Source: Enterobacter_D sp963521185 (GTDB taxonomy: Bacteria > Pseudomonadota > Gammaproteobacteria > Enterobacterales > Enterobacteriaceae). Taken from it: 64,000 nt of DNA. The stretch covers positions 248,001 through 312,000 of the forward strand of contig CAUQTV010000004.1 in NCBI GenBank assembly GCA_963521185.1, read 5' to 3'. The notes under the pieces are model-generated. The model was not told the DNA's origin, did no database searches, and saw only the letters and a list, made by a program, of their open reading frames with translations. Numbering within the stretch: the stretch's first letter is position 1; each line of letters opens with the position of its first letter. Shown here one piece after another: positions 42,375 to 49,795 of the stretch. Both the position numbers and the translations under genes were made by a program.

Positions 42375-42461
42375 GCGATGGTGGCGGAATTGGTAGACGC
42401 GCTAGCTTCAGGTGTTAGTGTTCTTACGGACGTGGGGGTTCAAGTCCCCCCCCTCGCACCA
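42375..42461 (+). tRNA. tRNA-Leu (CAG), third copy
   Basis: 87 bases with CCA, identical to the first copy except T for C earlier in the variable arm (GTTC). Position 5 is T. After it comes a T/C-rich stretch (TTATCTCCCTTCTGTTTCTTC) without a strong hairpin. Confidence 0.98.
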
Positions 42462-42492
42462 ATTATCTTATCTCCCTTCTGTTTCTTCTCTG

Positions 42493-42732
42493 TTATAACA
42501 CCAGCTTCAAATTCAACATCACCAGCATAATCCCTCCGACAAGCGCGATGCCCGATGGCAGCAGCACGAAGTGGCGTAAACGCTTATGGTAGAGCATGGC
42601 CGGTGTCACCAGTAAACCCAGCACAATCAATACCCGCCAGACATCGGCAGACAGATCGGCAAACGCCAGCCCGGCAACCATGAGGCCCGGCAACAGTAAA
42701 CCCCAACCACTCCCCAGCGCACGTTGCAACAT
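42493..42732 (-). CDS. yjjZ: YjjZ-like small membrane protein (DUF1435)
   Basis: 79 residues from MLQRALGSGWG, the length I recall for E. coli YjjZ. It is nearly all hydrophobic, with three likely membrane segments (about 9-25, 28-45 and 53-72) split by short basic turns (YHKRLRH). Function is unknown. GAGGCGAAGGC precedes this ATG; a longer frame upstream reads through a Fur box and is rejected. It converges on the tRNA cluster, and its Fur box suggests iron-repressed expression, as for nearby fhuF. Confidence 0.78.
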   Translation of the reverse strand: MLQRALGSGWGLLLPGLMVAGLAFADLSADVWRVLIVLGLLVTPAMLYHKRLRHFVLLPSGIALVGGIMLVMLNLKLVL

Positions 42733-42750
42733 GCCTTCGCCTCTCATATC

Positions 42751-42769
42751 GATAATGATAACCAATATC
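42751..42769. promoter_or_regulatory. Fur box upstream of yjjZ
   Basis: GATAATGATAACCAATATC matches the 19-bp Fur consensus GATAATGATAATCATTATC at 17 positions and lies 19 bp before the yjjZ start. It implies repression by Fe2+-Fur. Confidence 0.87.
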
Positions 42770-42986
42770 ATATGATATGTTTTCTCATTTGTCAGCCCAT
42801 GCGCGCCGCTTTGAATGAACTTTACGCATCGCCTAATGACAGGCATTCATGAAGGTGATAAATTGTGCGCCTCGGAAGAATACATAACAATTTCCTCATA
42901 TTTTCGCGCTTAATTTTTTCACGCGTTATTTTTCATTTTGGCAACCATTACGTTTTTATATTGCAGATTAATAACGATTTTTAGAG

Positions 42987-44051
42987 ATGACAGCACACTC
43001 ATGGCGTTCCCTGTGTAACAAGAAATACCGGCTTTCCCTTCGTCTGTTCTTGTTCCTCAATGCAGTTTCAGCACTCTTTTCGTTCGTGCTTCCGCTCTAT
43101 CATGCGCGCGCAATGACGGTCCCTCTGATCCTGCTATTTGGTTTCAGCGTCACTTTGTTGCTGTGGCACTGGCGATATTCCAAAAAGAAAATAAATATCC
43201 CTCTCATTTCCATTGTATTTGGAATGTTATGGGCATGGCATGTCGCGATTAAATTTTCCGCCAGTGAAAATCATGATCCCACCTGGCTGCTCATTTCGCT
43301 TTTGAGCGTATTATTTATTGGCTCAATTGCTTTTTCTAATAATATCATTGCATTCACCCTGCACTCCCTGCCGGTCTTTTTATGCTGCCTGTGGCTGACC
43401 GAGGCCGGGTTCTGGCTGCGTATCCTTTACTCCTTCGCGCTGCCGATGGCAGGGATCGCGATCCAGAACCTGATCCAGTCGCGTAATGACACCTTTGCCC
43501 GCAATTTGATGTATCGCCTGCTCGAAGAGCGGGAAACGCTAAACGATCTCAGTATGCTTGATCCACTGACCGGCCTGTATAACCGTCGCGGCCTGCAAAA
43601 CAAGATCGATAACCTGCTCGCGCTGGAGAGCGGGGTGCGTTACGTGCTGCTGCTCGACATCGATCACTTCAAAGCCTACAACGACCATTATGGTCATATG
43701 ATGGGAGACCAGGCGCTGATCCGCGTCTCGGCGGCCATTCGTGATGCCGTGCGCTCCCGCGATATCGTCGCCCGTTTCGGCGGTGAAGAGTTTATGATTT
43801 TGCTGAGCAGCGTCGATCTTGAACATGCCCGCATGGCCGCCGAGCGCATCCGCCAGCAGGTTTACGATCTGAAAATCCCACACATGTTTAATGAAAGCGT
43901 GGCGACGAACGTCACCGTGAGCATCGGCATTGCGCCGCTGGTTGACGATGATATCGATGGCGCGATGGGCCAGGCAGACAAAGCGCTGTATGAGGCTAAA
44001 CACCTTGGGCGTAATAATATTCTGGTCAGCGGCGAGCTAAAAATCGCCTGA
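42987..44051 (+). CDS. Membrane-anchored diguanylate cyclase (GGDEF)
   Basis: 354 residues. Five or six membrane helices fill residues about 15-162; a short helix then leads to a GGDEF domain (about 185-350). The metal residue is in DIDHFKAYND (Asp224 region), the active site is GGEEF (265-269) and the product-inhibition I-site RxxD is RSRD (256-259), five residues before it. All key residues are present, so it should make cyclic di-GMP from GTP and be feedback-inhibited. The sensor type is not recognised. The ribosome site is weak. It lies between yjjZ and fhuF, a position with no such gene in E. coli K-12. Confidence 0.9.
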   Translation: MTAHSWRSLCNKKYRLSLRLFLFLNAVSALFSFVLPLYHARAMTVPLILLFGFSVTLLLWHWRYSKKKINIPLISIVFGMLWAWHVAIKFSASENHDPTWLLISLLSVLFIGSIAFSNNIIAFTLHSLPVFLCCLWLTEAGFWLRILYSFALPMAGIAIQNLIQSRNDTFARNLMYRLLEERETLNDLSMLDPLTGLYNRRGLQNKIDNLLALESGVRYVLLLDIDHFKAYNDHYGHMMGDQALIRVSAAIRDAVRSRDIVARFGGEEFMILLSSVDLEHARMAAERIRQQVYDLKIPHMFNESVATNVTVSIGIAPLVDDDIDGAMGQADKALYEAKHLGRNNILVSGELKIA

Positions 44052-44109
44052 AACAGGATCCGACGCGACTTTCGGGACAAAAATCTTGCGATCGGTTTTG
44101 TCTATAGTT

Positions 44110-44128
44110 AGGATTGGCAATCATTATC
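44110..44128. promoter_or_regulatory. Fur box upstream of fhuF
   Basis: The stretch ending AATCATTATC matches the 19-bp Fur consensus at 13 positions, with a perfect right half, and ATCATTATCATTTC allows an overlapping second site. It lies 28 bp before the fhuF start. Confidence 0.75.
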
Positions 44129-44155
44129 ATTTCGATTCCATGTTAATCCGCTGCT

Positions 44156-44944
44156 ATGACTTATCACTACGCACCGATCACTGAAAAGGTTATCTGGCGA
44201 ACCGCGCTGACGCCCGCGTCTGCTTCGCTGGCTGATGCTGTGCGTGACAGTCTGGCGGAACACCGTGCCCATCTTCTCGATTTTATCCGCCTCGACGAAC
44301 CCCATCCGCACCAGGCCTTAACGCTGGCGGAATGGTCGCAACCCGCCGCGCTCTGCTCGCTTCAGGCGCGCTATTCCGATCATATTTATCGCCATCAGCC
44401 CGCGCTTCCACGCGAAGGGAAGCCGCTGCTGTCGCTGTGGGCGCAGTGGTATTTGGGTCTGATGGTGCCGCCTTTGTTGCTGGCGCTGTTAACGCAAGAG
44501 TTTGCGCTGGATGTGTCACCGGAACATTTTCACGTGGAGTTTCACGAGACGGGACGCGCGGCCTGCTTCTGGGTAGATGTGCAGCACGATCCGCAGGCGT
44601 CGTTGCGCTCGGATCAGGGCCGCGTTGAGACGCTCATCGTGCAGGCGTTGATCCCGGTAATTCAGGCGCTGGAAGCCACCGGGGAGATAAACGGCAAGCT
44701 TATCTGGAGCAATACCGGCTATCTGATTAACTGGTATCTGAACGAAATGAAACCTCTACTGGGTGACGCACGCGTGAGCGCGCTGCGCCAGTTCTGCTTT
44801 TTTGAGCGTCAGTTGTCGGATAGTCAGGACAACCCGCTATGGCGCACCGTGGTGTTGCGCGATGGCCTGCTGGTTCGCCGCACCTGCTGCCAGCGCTACC
44901 GTCTGCCGGATGTGCAGCAGTGCGGCGATTGCACGCTTAAATAG
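44156..44944 (+). CDS. fhuF: Ferric siderophore reductase FhuF
   Basis: 262 residues, the E. coli length. It reduces Fe3+ in hydroxamate siderophores such as ferrichrome at the cytoplasmic face so that iron is released. The C-terminal CC-x10-C-x2-C (Cys244, 245, 256, 259) holds its unusual 2Fe-2S cluster and is intact. It carries a Fur box in its promoter. A REP follows the stop, then the convergent PTS gene. Confidence 0.95.
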   Translation: MTYHYAPITEKVIWRTALTPASASLADAVRDSLAEHRAHLLDFIRLDEPHPHQALTLAEWSQPAALCSLQARYSDHIYRHQPALPREGKPLLSLWAQWYLGLMVPPLLLALLTQEFALDVSPEHFHVEFHETGRAACFWVDVQHDPQASLRSDQGRVETLIVQALIPVIQALEATGEINGKLIWSNTGYLINWYLNEMKPLLGDARVSALRQFCFFERQLSDSQDNPLWRTVVLRDGLLVRRTCCQRYRLPDVQQCGDCTLK

Positions 44945-44948
44945 TCCT

Positions 44949-45000
44949 CTGCCGGGTGGCGGCTTTGCCTTACCCGGCCTACGAAATCCCGCCGGGCTTG
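44949..45000. repeat. REP element between fhuF and the PTS gene
   Basis: TGCCGGGTGGCGG...CCTTACCCGGCCTACG (44950-44982) followed by the half element CCCGCCGGGCTTGG. It lies between convergent genes and probably marks both 3' ends. Confidence 0.8.
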
Positions 45001-45018
45001 GCACCTTAATAAATCACC

Positions 45019-46362
45019 TTACGCGACCTGCTGGCTCTCGGTCTCGGCGCGCTGCGCCTCTTCCGCTTCCTGCTCCAGTAGCTGCTTCTCGTACACTTTA
45101 AAGAACGGGAAATAGATCACCGCAGAAACCACCGCCAGCACAATCACCAGAATGGCCGCGCGGTAATCCCAGCCCAGCGCCCAGGCGGCACCGATCGGCG
45201 CGGGCGCAGTCCACGGCACTACGGAAATTACCCGACCAATCAGATCCATTTTCATCGCGCCCCACGCAATCACCGAGTTCACCAGCGGGGCCAATAGGAA
45301 CGGAATAAAGAACACCGGGTTCATAACGATGGGCGTACCAAAAATGACCGGCTCGTTGATGTTGAAGAAGCTCGGCACAACGCTGAGTCGGCCTATCGAA
45401 CGCAGATGCACCGAGCGGCTACGCAGATAGCAAATTACCAGCCCCATGGTGGCACCGGACCCGCCGATGACAATAAAGAACGTCCAGAACGCTTCCATAA
45501 AGATGTGCGGCAGCGGTGTGCCCTCAGCCAGCGCGGTCTGGTTCATGCCAAGGTTGGTCAGCCAGAACATTTGCAGCATGCCGGAGACAATCGCCGCGCC
45601 GTGGATGCCCGCAAACCACAGCAGGTGACCAATCAGCACCGCCAGCAGGATCGCAGGCAGCGAGTCCGCCGCAGACACCAGCGGTTTGAACAGCGACATA
45701 ATGGCCTGCGGGATCAGCATATCGAACTGCGACTGAATAAACAGGCTCAGCGGATACAGCGTTAGCACCACCACCAGCACCGGGATCAGCAGGTCGAAGG
45801 AGTTTTTGATCATTGGCGGCACCTGGTCGGGCAGGCGAATACCAATGTTGTGCGCTTTCAGAAAACGCATCATCTCCACGCAGTAGATGGCCACCAGGAT
45901 GGCGGTGAAAATCCCCGTGCCGCCCAGGCTGTGAACCGGCAGTGTGCCGCTGGTTTTCGGTGCCGCGACCAGCAGGAAGGCCATTAACGACAGCATGGCA
46001 CACATAAAGGGGTCGAGCTGATGCGACTTCACATAGTGCTTGCCGAGGTTGTAGGCGATGGCGGCACAGATGTAAATGGACATCACGCCCATAGTCATAT
46101 CAAACGGCGTCAGGATCTGGCCTTCAAACTGTTTTGCCAAATCCAGCCACGCCCGGGCGAAGCCCATGGTGGTATCCGGGGAAAACGGCGGATAGGCGAA
46201 AACCAGTAAAAATGATCCGACGATCATAAAGGGCATGGCCGAGATAAAACCATCGCGGATGGCCATGACGTGACGTTGGGAAGAGATGCGTCCGGCGACC
46301 GGACTGACATAGTTTTCAACAAAGCGGAAAATCAGATTAAACGCAGCATGGTTAGTAGACAT
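45019..46362 (-). CDS. Orphan PTS EIIC permease, lactose/cellobiose family
   Basis: 447 residues with about ten membrane helices. The family signature FNINEPVIFGTPIVMNP (about residues 325-341) and GIHGAAIVSGML (about 258-269) mark a CelB/ChbC-type EIIC, the sugar-translocating subunit for a beta-glucoside or related sugar. No EIIA or full EIIB gene lies in this window, so it would have to borrow partners such as ChbA/ChbB; a 40-codon EIIB-like ORF lies just upstream. AGGAGAG precedes MSTNHAAF. The tail is Glu/Gln/Ala-rich and cytoplasmic. A double LacI-type operator lies about 200 bp upstream. Confidence 0.9.
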   Translation of the reverse strand: MSTNHAAFNLIFRFVENYVSPVAGRISSQRHVMAIRDGFISAMPFMIVGSFLLVFAYPPFSPDTTMGFARAWLDLAKQFEGQILTPFDMTMGVMSIYICAAIAYNLGKHYVKSHQLDPFMCAMLSLMAFLLVAAPKTSGTLPVHSLGGTGIFTAILVAIYCVEMMRFLKAHNIGIRLPDQVPPMIKNSFDLLIPVLVVVLTLYPLSLFIQSQFDMLIPQAIMSLFKPLVSAADSLPAILLAVLIGHLLWFAGIHGAAIVSGMLQMFWLTNLGMNQTALAEGTPLPHIFMEAFWTFFIVIGGSGATMGLVICYLRSRSVHLRSIGRLSVVPSFFNINEPVIFGTPIVMNPVFFIPFLLAPLVNSVIAWGAMKMDLIGRVISVVPWTAPAPIGAAWALGWDYRAAILVIVLAVVSAVIYFPFFKVYEKQLLEQEAEEAQRAETESQQVA

Positions 46363-46375
46363 AACGGCTCTCCTG

Positions 46376-46498
46376 TCAGGCAAACACATTACGCGCAGCA
46401 GCGTCTGACTTATCGCTGTGCAGCAATCCATTTTTTTGTAGGTTCAATACCATGCTGGTCGGTGGTCCAGCATTAAAGCTCAGTTGGATACGTTTCAT
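46376..46498 (-). CDS. 40-residue ORF resembling the start of a PTS EIIB (likely remnant)
   Basis: A short frame reads MKRIQLSFNAGPPTSMVL and ends after 40 residues. EIIB proteins of the lactose/cellobiose family begin with a strand, then C-x-AGMSTS-x-L; here the I-x-L, AG and TS positions line up but the phosphorylated Cys is Phe and the M-S is P-P. The next 20 residues do not resemble EIIB. It ends 13 bp before the EIIC start and has AGAG 9 bp upstream. It contains a run of seven A; losing one A would put it in frame with EIIC. It is probably a decayed EIIB, possibly a leader peptide. Translation is not proven. Confidence 0.5.
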   Translation of the reverse strand: MKRIQLSFNAGPPTSMVLNLQKNGLLHSDKSDAAARNVFA

Positions 46499-46563
46499 AG
46501 ACGGCTCTTATAATCTGAGACAGAGGAAGTGACCGAATGAGTATTAATCTCCGTTGCAAACAC

Positions 46564-46590
46564 TGCAACCGGTTACTGTAACCGGTTTCC
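46564..46590. promoter_or_regulatory. Tandem LacI/GalR-type operators upstream of the PTS gene
   Basis: Two overlapping 14-mers, TGCAACCGGTTACT (46564-46577) and TGTAACCGGTTTCC (46577-46590), each fit the LacI-family pattern TGNAANCGNTTNCA apart from the last base. Their centres are 13 bp apart, and together they form a 21-bp perfect palindrome about T46577. No LacI-family gene is nearby. Confidence 0.75.
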
Positions 46591-46701
46591 GTGATTGTGA
46601 AGAGGATCGAGAAATCCGTGAATTCTGTTAATTGAGGATTAATATTTACAGCAGACAAAGGCTTGTGACAGATTAACGGCAGTCGTTCCCAGGAGATCAC
46701 A

Positions 46702-47160
46702 ATGAGTCTGCATTCCGTGCGGGAGTTCTTTGCCAGTTATGCCCCCGATATAGAAATTATTGAACTGAGCCAGAGTACGGCGACCGTTGCGCTGGCCGCC
46801 GCCGCGCATAACGTCGAACCGGGTCAAATCGCCAAAACGCTGTCGCTAAAAGTGAAGGATGACGTCATTTTGATTGTCGCCAAAGGCGATGCGCGTCTGG
46901 ATAACAAAAAGCTGAAATCGACCTTTGGTGCAAAAGCCAGAATGTTGAGCAGCGACGAAGTGGTGACCATTACCGGTCATCCGGTTGGCGGCGTCTGTCC
47001 GTTTGGGCTGGAAAACCCGCTGGCAGTCTATTGCGATGTGTCGCTCAAAGAATACCCGGAAGTGTTGCCCGCCGCCGGGGGCATTCACAGTGCCGTGCGT
47101 ATTTCACCTGAACGCATGGCGCAGTTAACCTCTGCCCGTTGGGTGGACGTTTGCCTGTAA
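46702..47160 (+). CDS. YbaK/ProX-family aminoacyl-tRNA deacylase-like protein
   Basis: 152 residues, one YbaK/prolyl-tRNA-synthetase-associated domain. Family features are the basic KTLSLKVKDDVILIVAKGDARLDNKKLK stretch (about 45-72, with the catalytic-type Lys in AKTL), the GHPVGGVCPFGL loop (about 93-104), and AGGIHSAVRIS near the C-terminus. Such proteins hydrolyse mischarged aminoacyl-tRNA in trans; whether it acts on Cys-, Ala- or another tRNA cannot be told. AGGAG precedes the ATG. It is divergent from the PTS gene and has its last 13 bases including the stop repeated directly downstream. Confidence 0.85.
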   Translation: MSLHSVREFFASYAPDIEIIELSQSTATVALAAAAHNVEPGQIAKTLSLKVKDDVILIVAKGDARLDNKKLKSTFGAKARMLSSDEVVTITGHPVGGVCPFGLENPLAVYCDVSLKEYPEVLPAAGGIHSAVRISPERMAQLTSARWVDVCL

Positions 47161-47207
47161 GAGTGGCGTTTGCCTGTAAAGATGTGCGCCAGCGGTCAGC
47201 TGGCGCA
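47148..47207. repeat. Small tandem duplication and hairpin after the YbaK-family gene
   Basis: CGTTTGCCTGTAA, the end of the gene with its stop, occurs at 47148-47160 and again at 47167-47179 (GTGG precedes both). A 9-bp stem TGCGCCAGC/GCTGGCGCA with a 5-base loop follows at 47185-47207 and lies 8 bp before the convergent bglJ stop; it may work as a two-way terminator although U-runs are weak. Confidence 0.75.
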
Positions 47208-47214
47208 AAGAGAA

Positions 47215-47898
47215 CTACTGGATATAGGATGGCGCGGTGGTGGCGATTTGCCCTGGCAACAGGTGCATTAAAATATCAGCCGCATTGAGCAGACCGGCAT
47301 CGGAATGCACACCTAATTTCGCCATGGCATTAAACTTATGCGCGCGTACTGTTTTAATATTGCGTTCAAGTTGAACCGCAATCTCGGTAATGGATAATCC
47401 ATAGGTCATATAGTGCAGCACCTCTCGCTCGGTGGGGCTTAACCCACGGCTGTGGCTAAAAAACTGACTGTATATCAACTTTTGATTCAGCCGGCTTCTA
47501 TGCGTCAGCAGGGCGTGCAGCGTTTCTTGCATTTCAGTAACGGCCACCGATTTACTGATTAAACCATGCAGGTGAGTCGGCAGAAGAAGGCGCATCAGAT
47601 TCGTTTCTTTGTCATCGTCAGCCAACACGATCCGCTGCAAGCGCGGATGTGAGCTGGACAGCTCATGCAGGCTTTTCAGACATTCAATACGCTGACCCCG
47701 CATGCCCGACAGTGAAAAAATCACCGAAAAAAAAGGGGTGGTTGCCAACGCGTCTTTAAACGTGGCGTAGGTCTTAAAAAAATGGAGCTTGTAACGTTCC
47801 ATACCCGGCGACAGAAACAGATGCCGGATCCCGTTTTCACTCATTGTGCAATTTTCGATGACGGCAATATGACGTCGTTTAGTGGGACGCTTTTCCAT
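47215..47898 (-). CDS. bglJ: BglJ, LuxR-type transcription activator
   Basis: 227 residues (E. coli 225). BglJ pairs with RcsB to activate promoters such as bgl and leuO in E. coli, and works without phosphorylation. The N-terminal receiver-like domain (about 10-140) is degenerate. The C-terminal LuxR helix-turn-helix is clear: LSPTEREVLHYMTYGLSITEIAVQLERNIKTVRAHKFNAMAKLGV, about residues 153-197. It overlaps the end of yjjQ by 58 bp, so the two are co-translated. Confidence 0.93.
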   Translation of the reverse strand: MEKRPTKRRHIAVIENCTMSENGIRHLFLSPGMERYKLHFFKTYATFKDALATTPFFSVIFSLSGMRGQRIECLKSLHELSSSHPRLQRIVLADDDKETNLMRLLLPTHLHGLISKSVAVTEMQETLHALLTHRSRLNQKLIYSQFFSHSRGLSPTEREVLHYMTYGLSITEIAVQLERNIKTVRAHKFNAMAKLGVHSDAGLLNAADILMHLLPGQIATTAPSYIQ

Positions 47899-48581
47899 TC
47901 TTTGTGTTCTCCATAGGCTGCCGTTAAATTCAGCTCGCTCATTCCTTGTGCACTATTAACCCATGCGTACATTTCCGCATTACTCCGTAATGCCAGACGA
48001 CGCATCGCACTGTTCTTTTGTGCGCTCACCGTTTTATTACTCTTCTTGAGTAATACTGCGATCTGGTTTATTCCCCATCCCTTACCGATAAGACGTAAGA
48101 CCTGCCGCTCGGATAACGTTAACCGCACCGCTTTTCTCATCTCATCGTCGAACTCGTTAAATCGCGGCGAGAGCAGCGTACGGCTGATTTTCTCTGCGCT
48201 CGCACTCCCTGCCCGGATCGCACTGATGATGCCGTCAATAGGTTCAACGTCTGAGAGCAGCGTGCTTTCAGGACGCATCAGCAGTTCAATAGAGAGCGCG
48301 TACATCATCCGAGGCACCATAAATACCCAATGGATATCAAGGTATTGAGACATCAGCCGATAGTACTGTTCACAGGCCGTTTTCGGCTGGCTAAGATCGC
48401 CCGACAAATCGGCAATGACCAGCACAGCACGGCGAAGCTGGAGTAAGGTCAGCTCTTCAAGTGAGCGACAATGCGTTAACTCGTGCTCGGGAAAATGACG
48501 CGCAAAAATGTTTTCCAGCCCGCTTTGAATCACCGGGACGTTACTAATAACAATTGCGTATTTGCAGCTTCCTGACAACAT
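47841..48581 (-). CDS. yjjQ: YjjQ, LuxR-type transcription regulator
   Basis: 246 residues (E. coli 241). It has an atypical receiver-like N-terminus and a LuxR-type helix-turn-helix near 150-205 (LTLSERQVLRLIGKGWGINQIAVLLKKSNKTVSAQKNSAMRRL). In E. coli YjjQ represses flagellar, biofilm and capsule genes. GGAAGCGGGG lies upstream of the ATG. The AT-rich 500 bp before it resembles an H-NS-silenced promoter; in E. coli the yjjQ-bglJ operon is silent unless LeuO relieves H-NS. Confidence 0.93.
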   Translation of the reverse strand: MLSGSCKYAIVISNVPVIQSGLENIFARHFPEHELTHCRSLEELTLLQLRRAVLVIADLSGDLSQPKTACEQYYRLMSQYLDIHWVFMVPRMMYALSIELLMRPESTLLSDVEPIDGIISAIRAGSASAEKISRTLLSPRFNEFDDEMRKAVRLTLSERQVLRLIGKGWGINQIAVLLKKSNKTVSAQKNSAMRRLALRSNAEMYAWVNSAQGMSELNLTAAYGEHKEWKSVPLNDVILPSSKIAQ

Positions 48582-49084
48582 AAAACCCCGCTTCCTTTCG
48601 CGATGCCAGACACGTTAATGGTCGTTATCCCTACGGTGACGTAACAACGTGAATAAGTGACTCAGTCCATCTGGCACTTTGGTTCTTCTGATTCGTTGAT
48701 GAGTGATGCGGATAGGCATCGGTTGCAATGGGTATCAACCCATGAGATTTACTTACCTTTATCTCATTACACTAATATCGCACACATTGTCTAAAATATT
48801 ATCTAAAAGTAACTTTAAAAAAATACAATTGGAAATAAGTAAAATTAAATAAATACATCTGGTGAATAATTTGAAATAAATGGGACACCGTTATCCAGCC
48901 CCTTCAACGCCGGGAGTGCATCACCTCCACGCGCAAACATCCACCGCATCAATGGCTACCCGCGTTTTACAGTGGGTTCCAGGACTTTGGCTCTACCGCA
49001 AACGTCCGCGCGTAGGAGAATTGTTTTCTGCCGCGCCCATGGTGATAATCCCCTCTTCCTGCTGCGGTAAAATAAGGAGTGAGC
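48582..49084. other. 503-bp gap: AT-rich yjjQ promoter region and a GC-rich leftover
   Basis: 48700-48880 is strongly AT-rich (TAAAATATTATC, AATAAGTAAAATTAAATAAAT) and fits H-NS control of yjjQ. From about 48885 base composition turns sharply GC-rich with no complete gene. Reading leftwards from the TetR gene, AGGAAGAGGGG is followed by an ATG at 49040 that gives MGAAENNSPTRGRLR and then a TAG; it looks like the start of a decayed divergent gene that the TetR protein may once have controlled. Another short frame follows without similarity I can name. Confidence 0.5.
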
Positions 49085-49726
49085 GTGGATCACCATGAGC
49101 GTTATGCGGACGACAAATTTGATGAGCACAGCCTGAAGGATAAGATCTTTCAAAGCGCCATTGCGCTGTTTGCGGAGTATGGGCTTAACGGCGCGCGCAT
49201 GGAACAAATTGCGGAAAAAGCGGGCACCACTAAACGCATGGTGGTGTATCACTTTAAGACCAAAGAGACGCTCTATTTGCGCGTACTGGAGTACGTTTAC
49301 ACGCAGATCCGCGCCAGCGAAAAACAGCTCAATCTGGCCGACCAGCCGCCGGTTGAAGCCATGGTGCAACTGGTTGAAAGTACCTTTGATTATCACGCCG
49401 CGCATCCGGATTTCATCCGCATTATCTGCATGGAGAACATGCAGCGCGGCCGCTTTATGCAACAGTCGGATTATCTGCGCGAGATCAACCGCAGCGCACT
49501 GGTTTTGTTGGAAGATATTTTACGGCGCGGCCAGCAAAAAGGGCTGTTTAACCCGACGGTCACCGCCCGGGATGTACACCGCCTGATGAGCAGTTTTAGC
49601 TTTCATTTCGTTGCCAACAGCTACACCTTCTCCATGCTGTTTGAAGAGGGTGCCGACAGCGCAGCGCAGGAAGCGCACTACCGGGCGATGGCGGTACAGG
49701 TGGTGCTCCGCTATACAGGCCCTTGA
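49085..49726 (+). CDS. TetR/AcrR-family regulator
   Basis: 213 residues from a GTG. The N-terminal helix-turn-helix (about 18-62) reads IFQSAIALFAEYGLNGARMEQIAEKAGTTKRMVVYHFKTKETLY, a standard TetR DNA-binding domain; the C-terminal ligand domain has FDYHAAHPDFIRIICMENMQRGRFM, seen in regulators of aromatic- or small-acid catabolism. A GTG two codons upstream touches the AAGGAG site, so the second GTG with 6-bp spacing is the better start. No obvious target gene remains beside it; ohrR follows after 69 bp. Confidence 0.88.
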   Translation: MDHHERYADDKFDEHSLKDKIFQSAIALFAEYGLNGARMEQIAEKAGTTKRMVVYHFKTKETLYLRVLEYVYTQIRASEKQLNLADQPPVEAMVQLVESTFDYHAAHPDFIRIICMENMQRGRFMQQSDYLREINRSALVLLEDILRRGQQKGLFNPTVTARDVHRLMSSFSFHFVANSYTFSMLFEEGADSAAQEAHYRAMAVQVVLRYTGP

Positions 49727-49759
49727 TCGTTTGGTCTAAAAAAAGAGCAGCAAAATAGC

Positions 49760-49778
49760 TTGCAATTAAATTGTGCAC
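49760..49778. promoter_or_regulatory. OhrR-type operator before ohrR
   Basis: TTGCAATTAAATTGTGCAC holds the inverted repeat CAATT-A-AATTG and TGCA ends, close to the AT-rich operators bound by OhrR in other bacteria. TATATT, 18 bp before the ATG, can be the -10. Autoregulation is inferred. Confidence 0.65.
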
Positions 49779-49795
49779 TATCTATATTTTGAATC

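Noticed and set aside
42142..42461. Tandem tRNA-Leu repeats as an integration site of a genomic island
   Set aside because: No integrase gene and no duplicated tRNA 3' fragment lie nearby; the repeats are full tRNA genes as in E. coli leuQPV.
48880..49098. 72-codon plus-strand frame before the TetR gene
   Set aside because: No ribosome site, no similarity, and it overlaps the start of the TetR gene; noted only as part of the gap.
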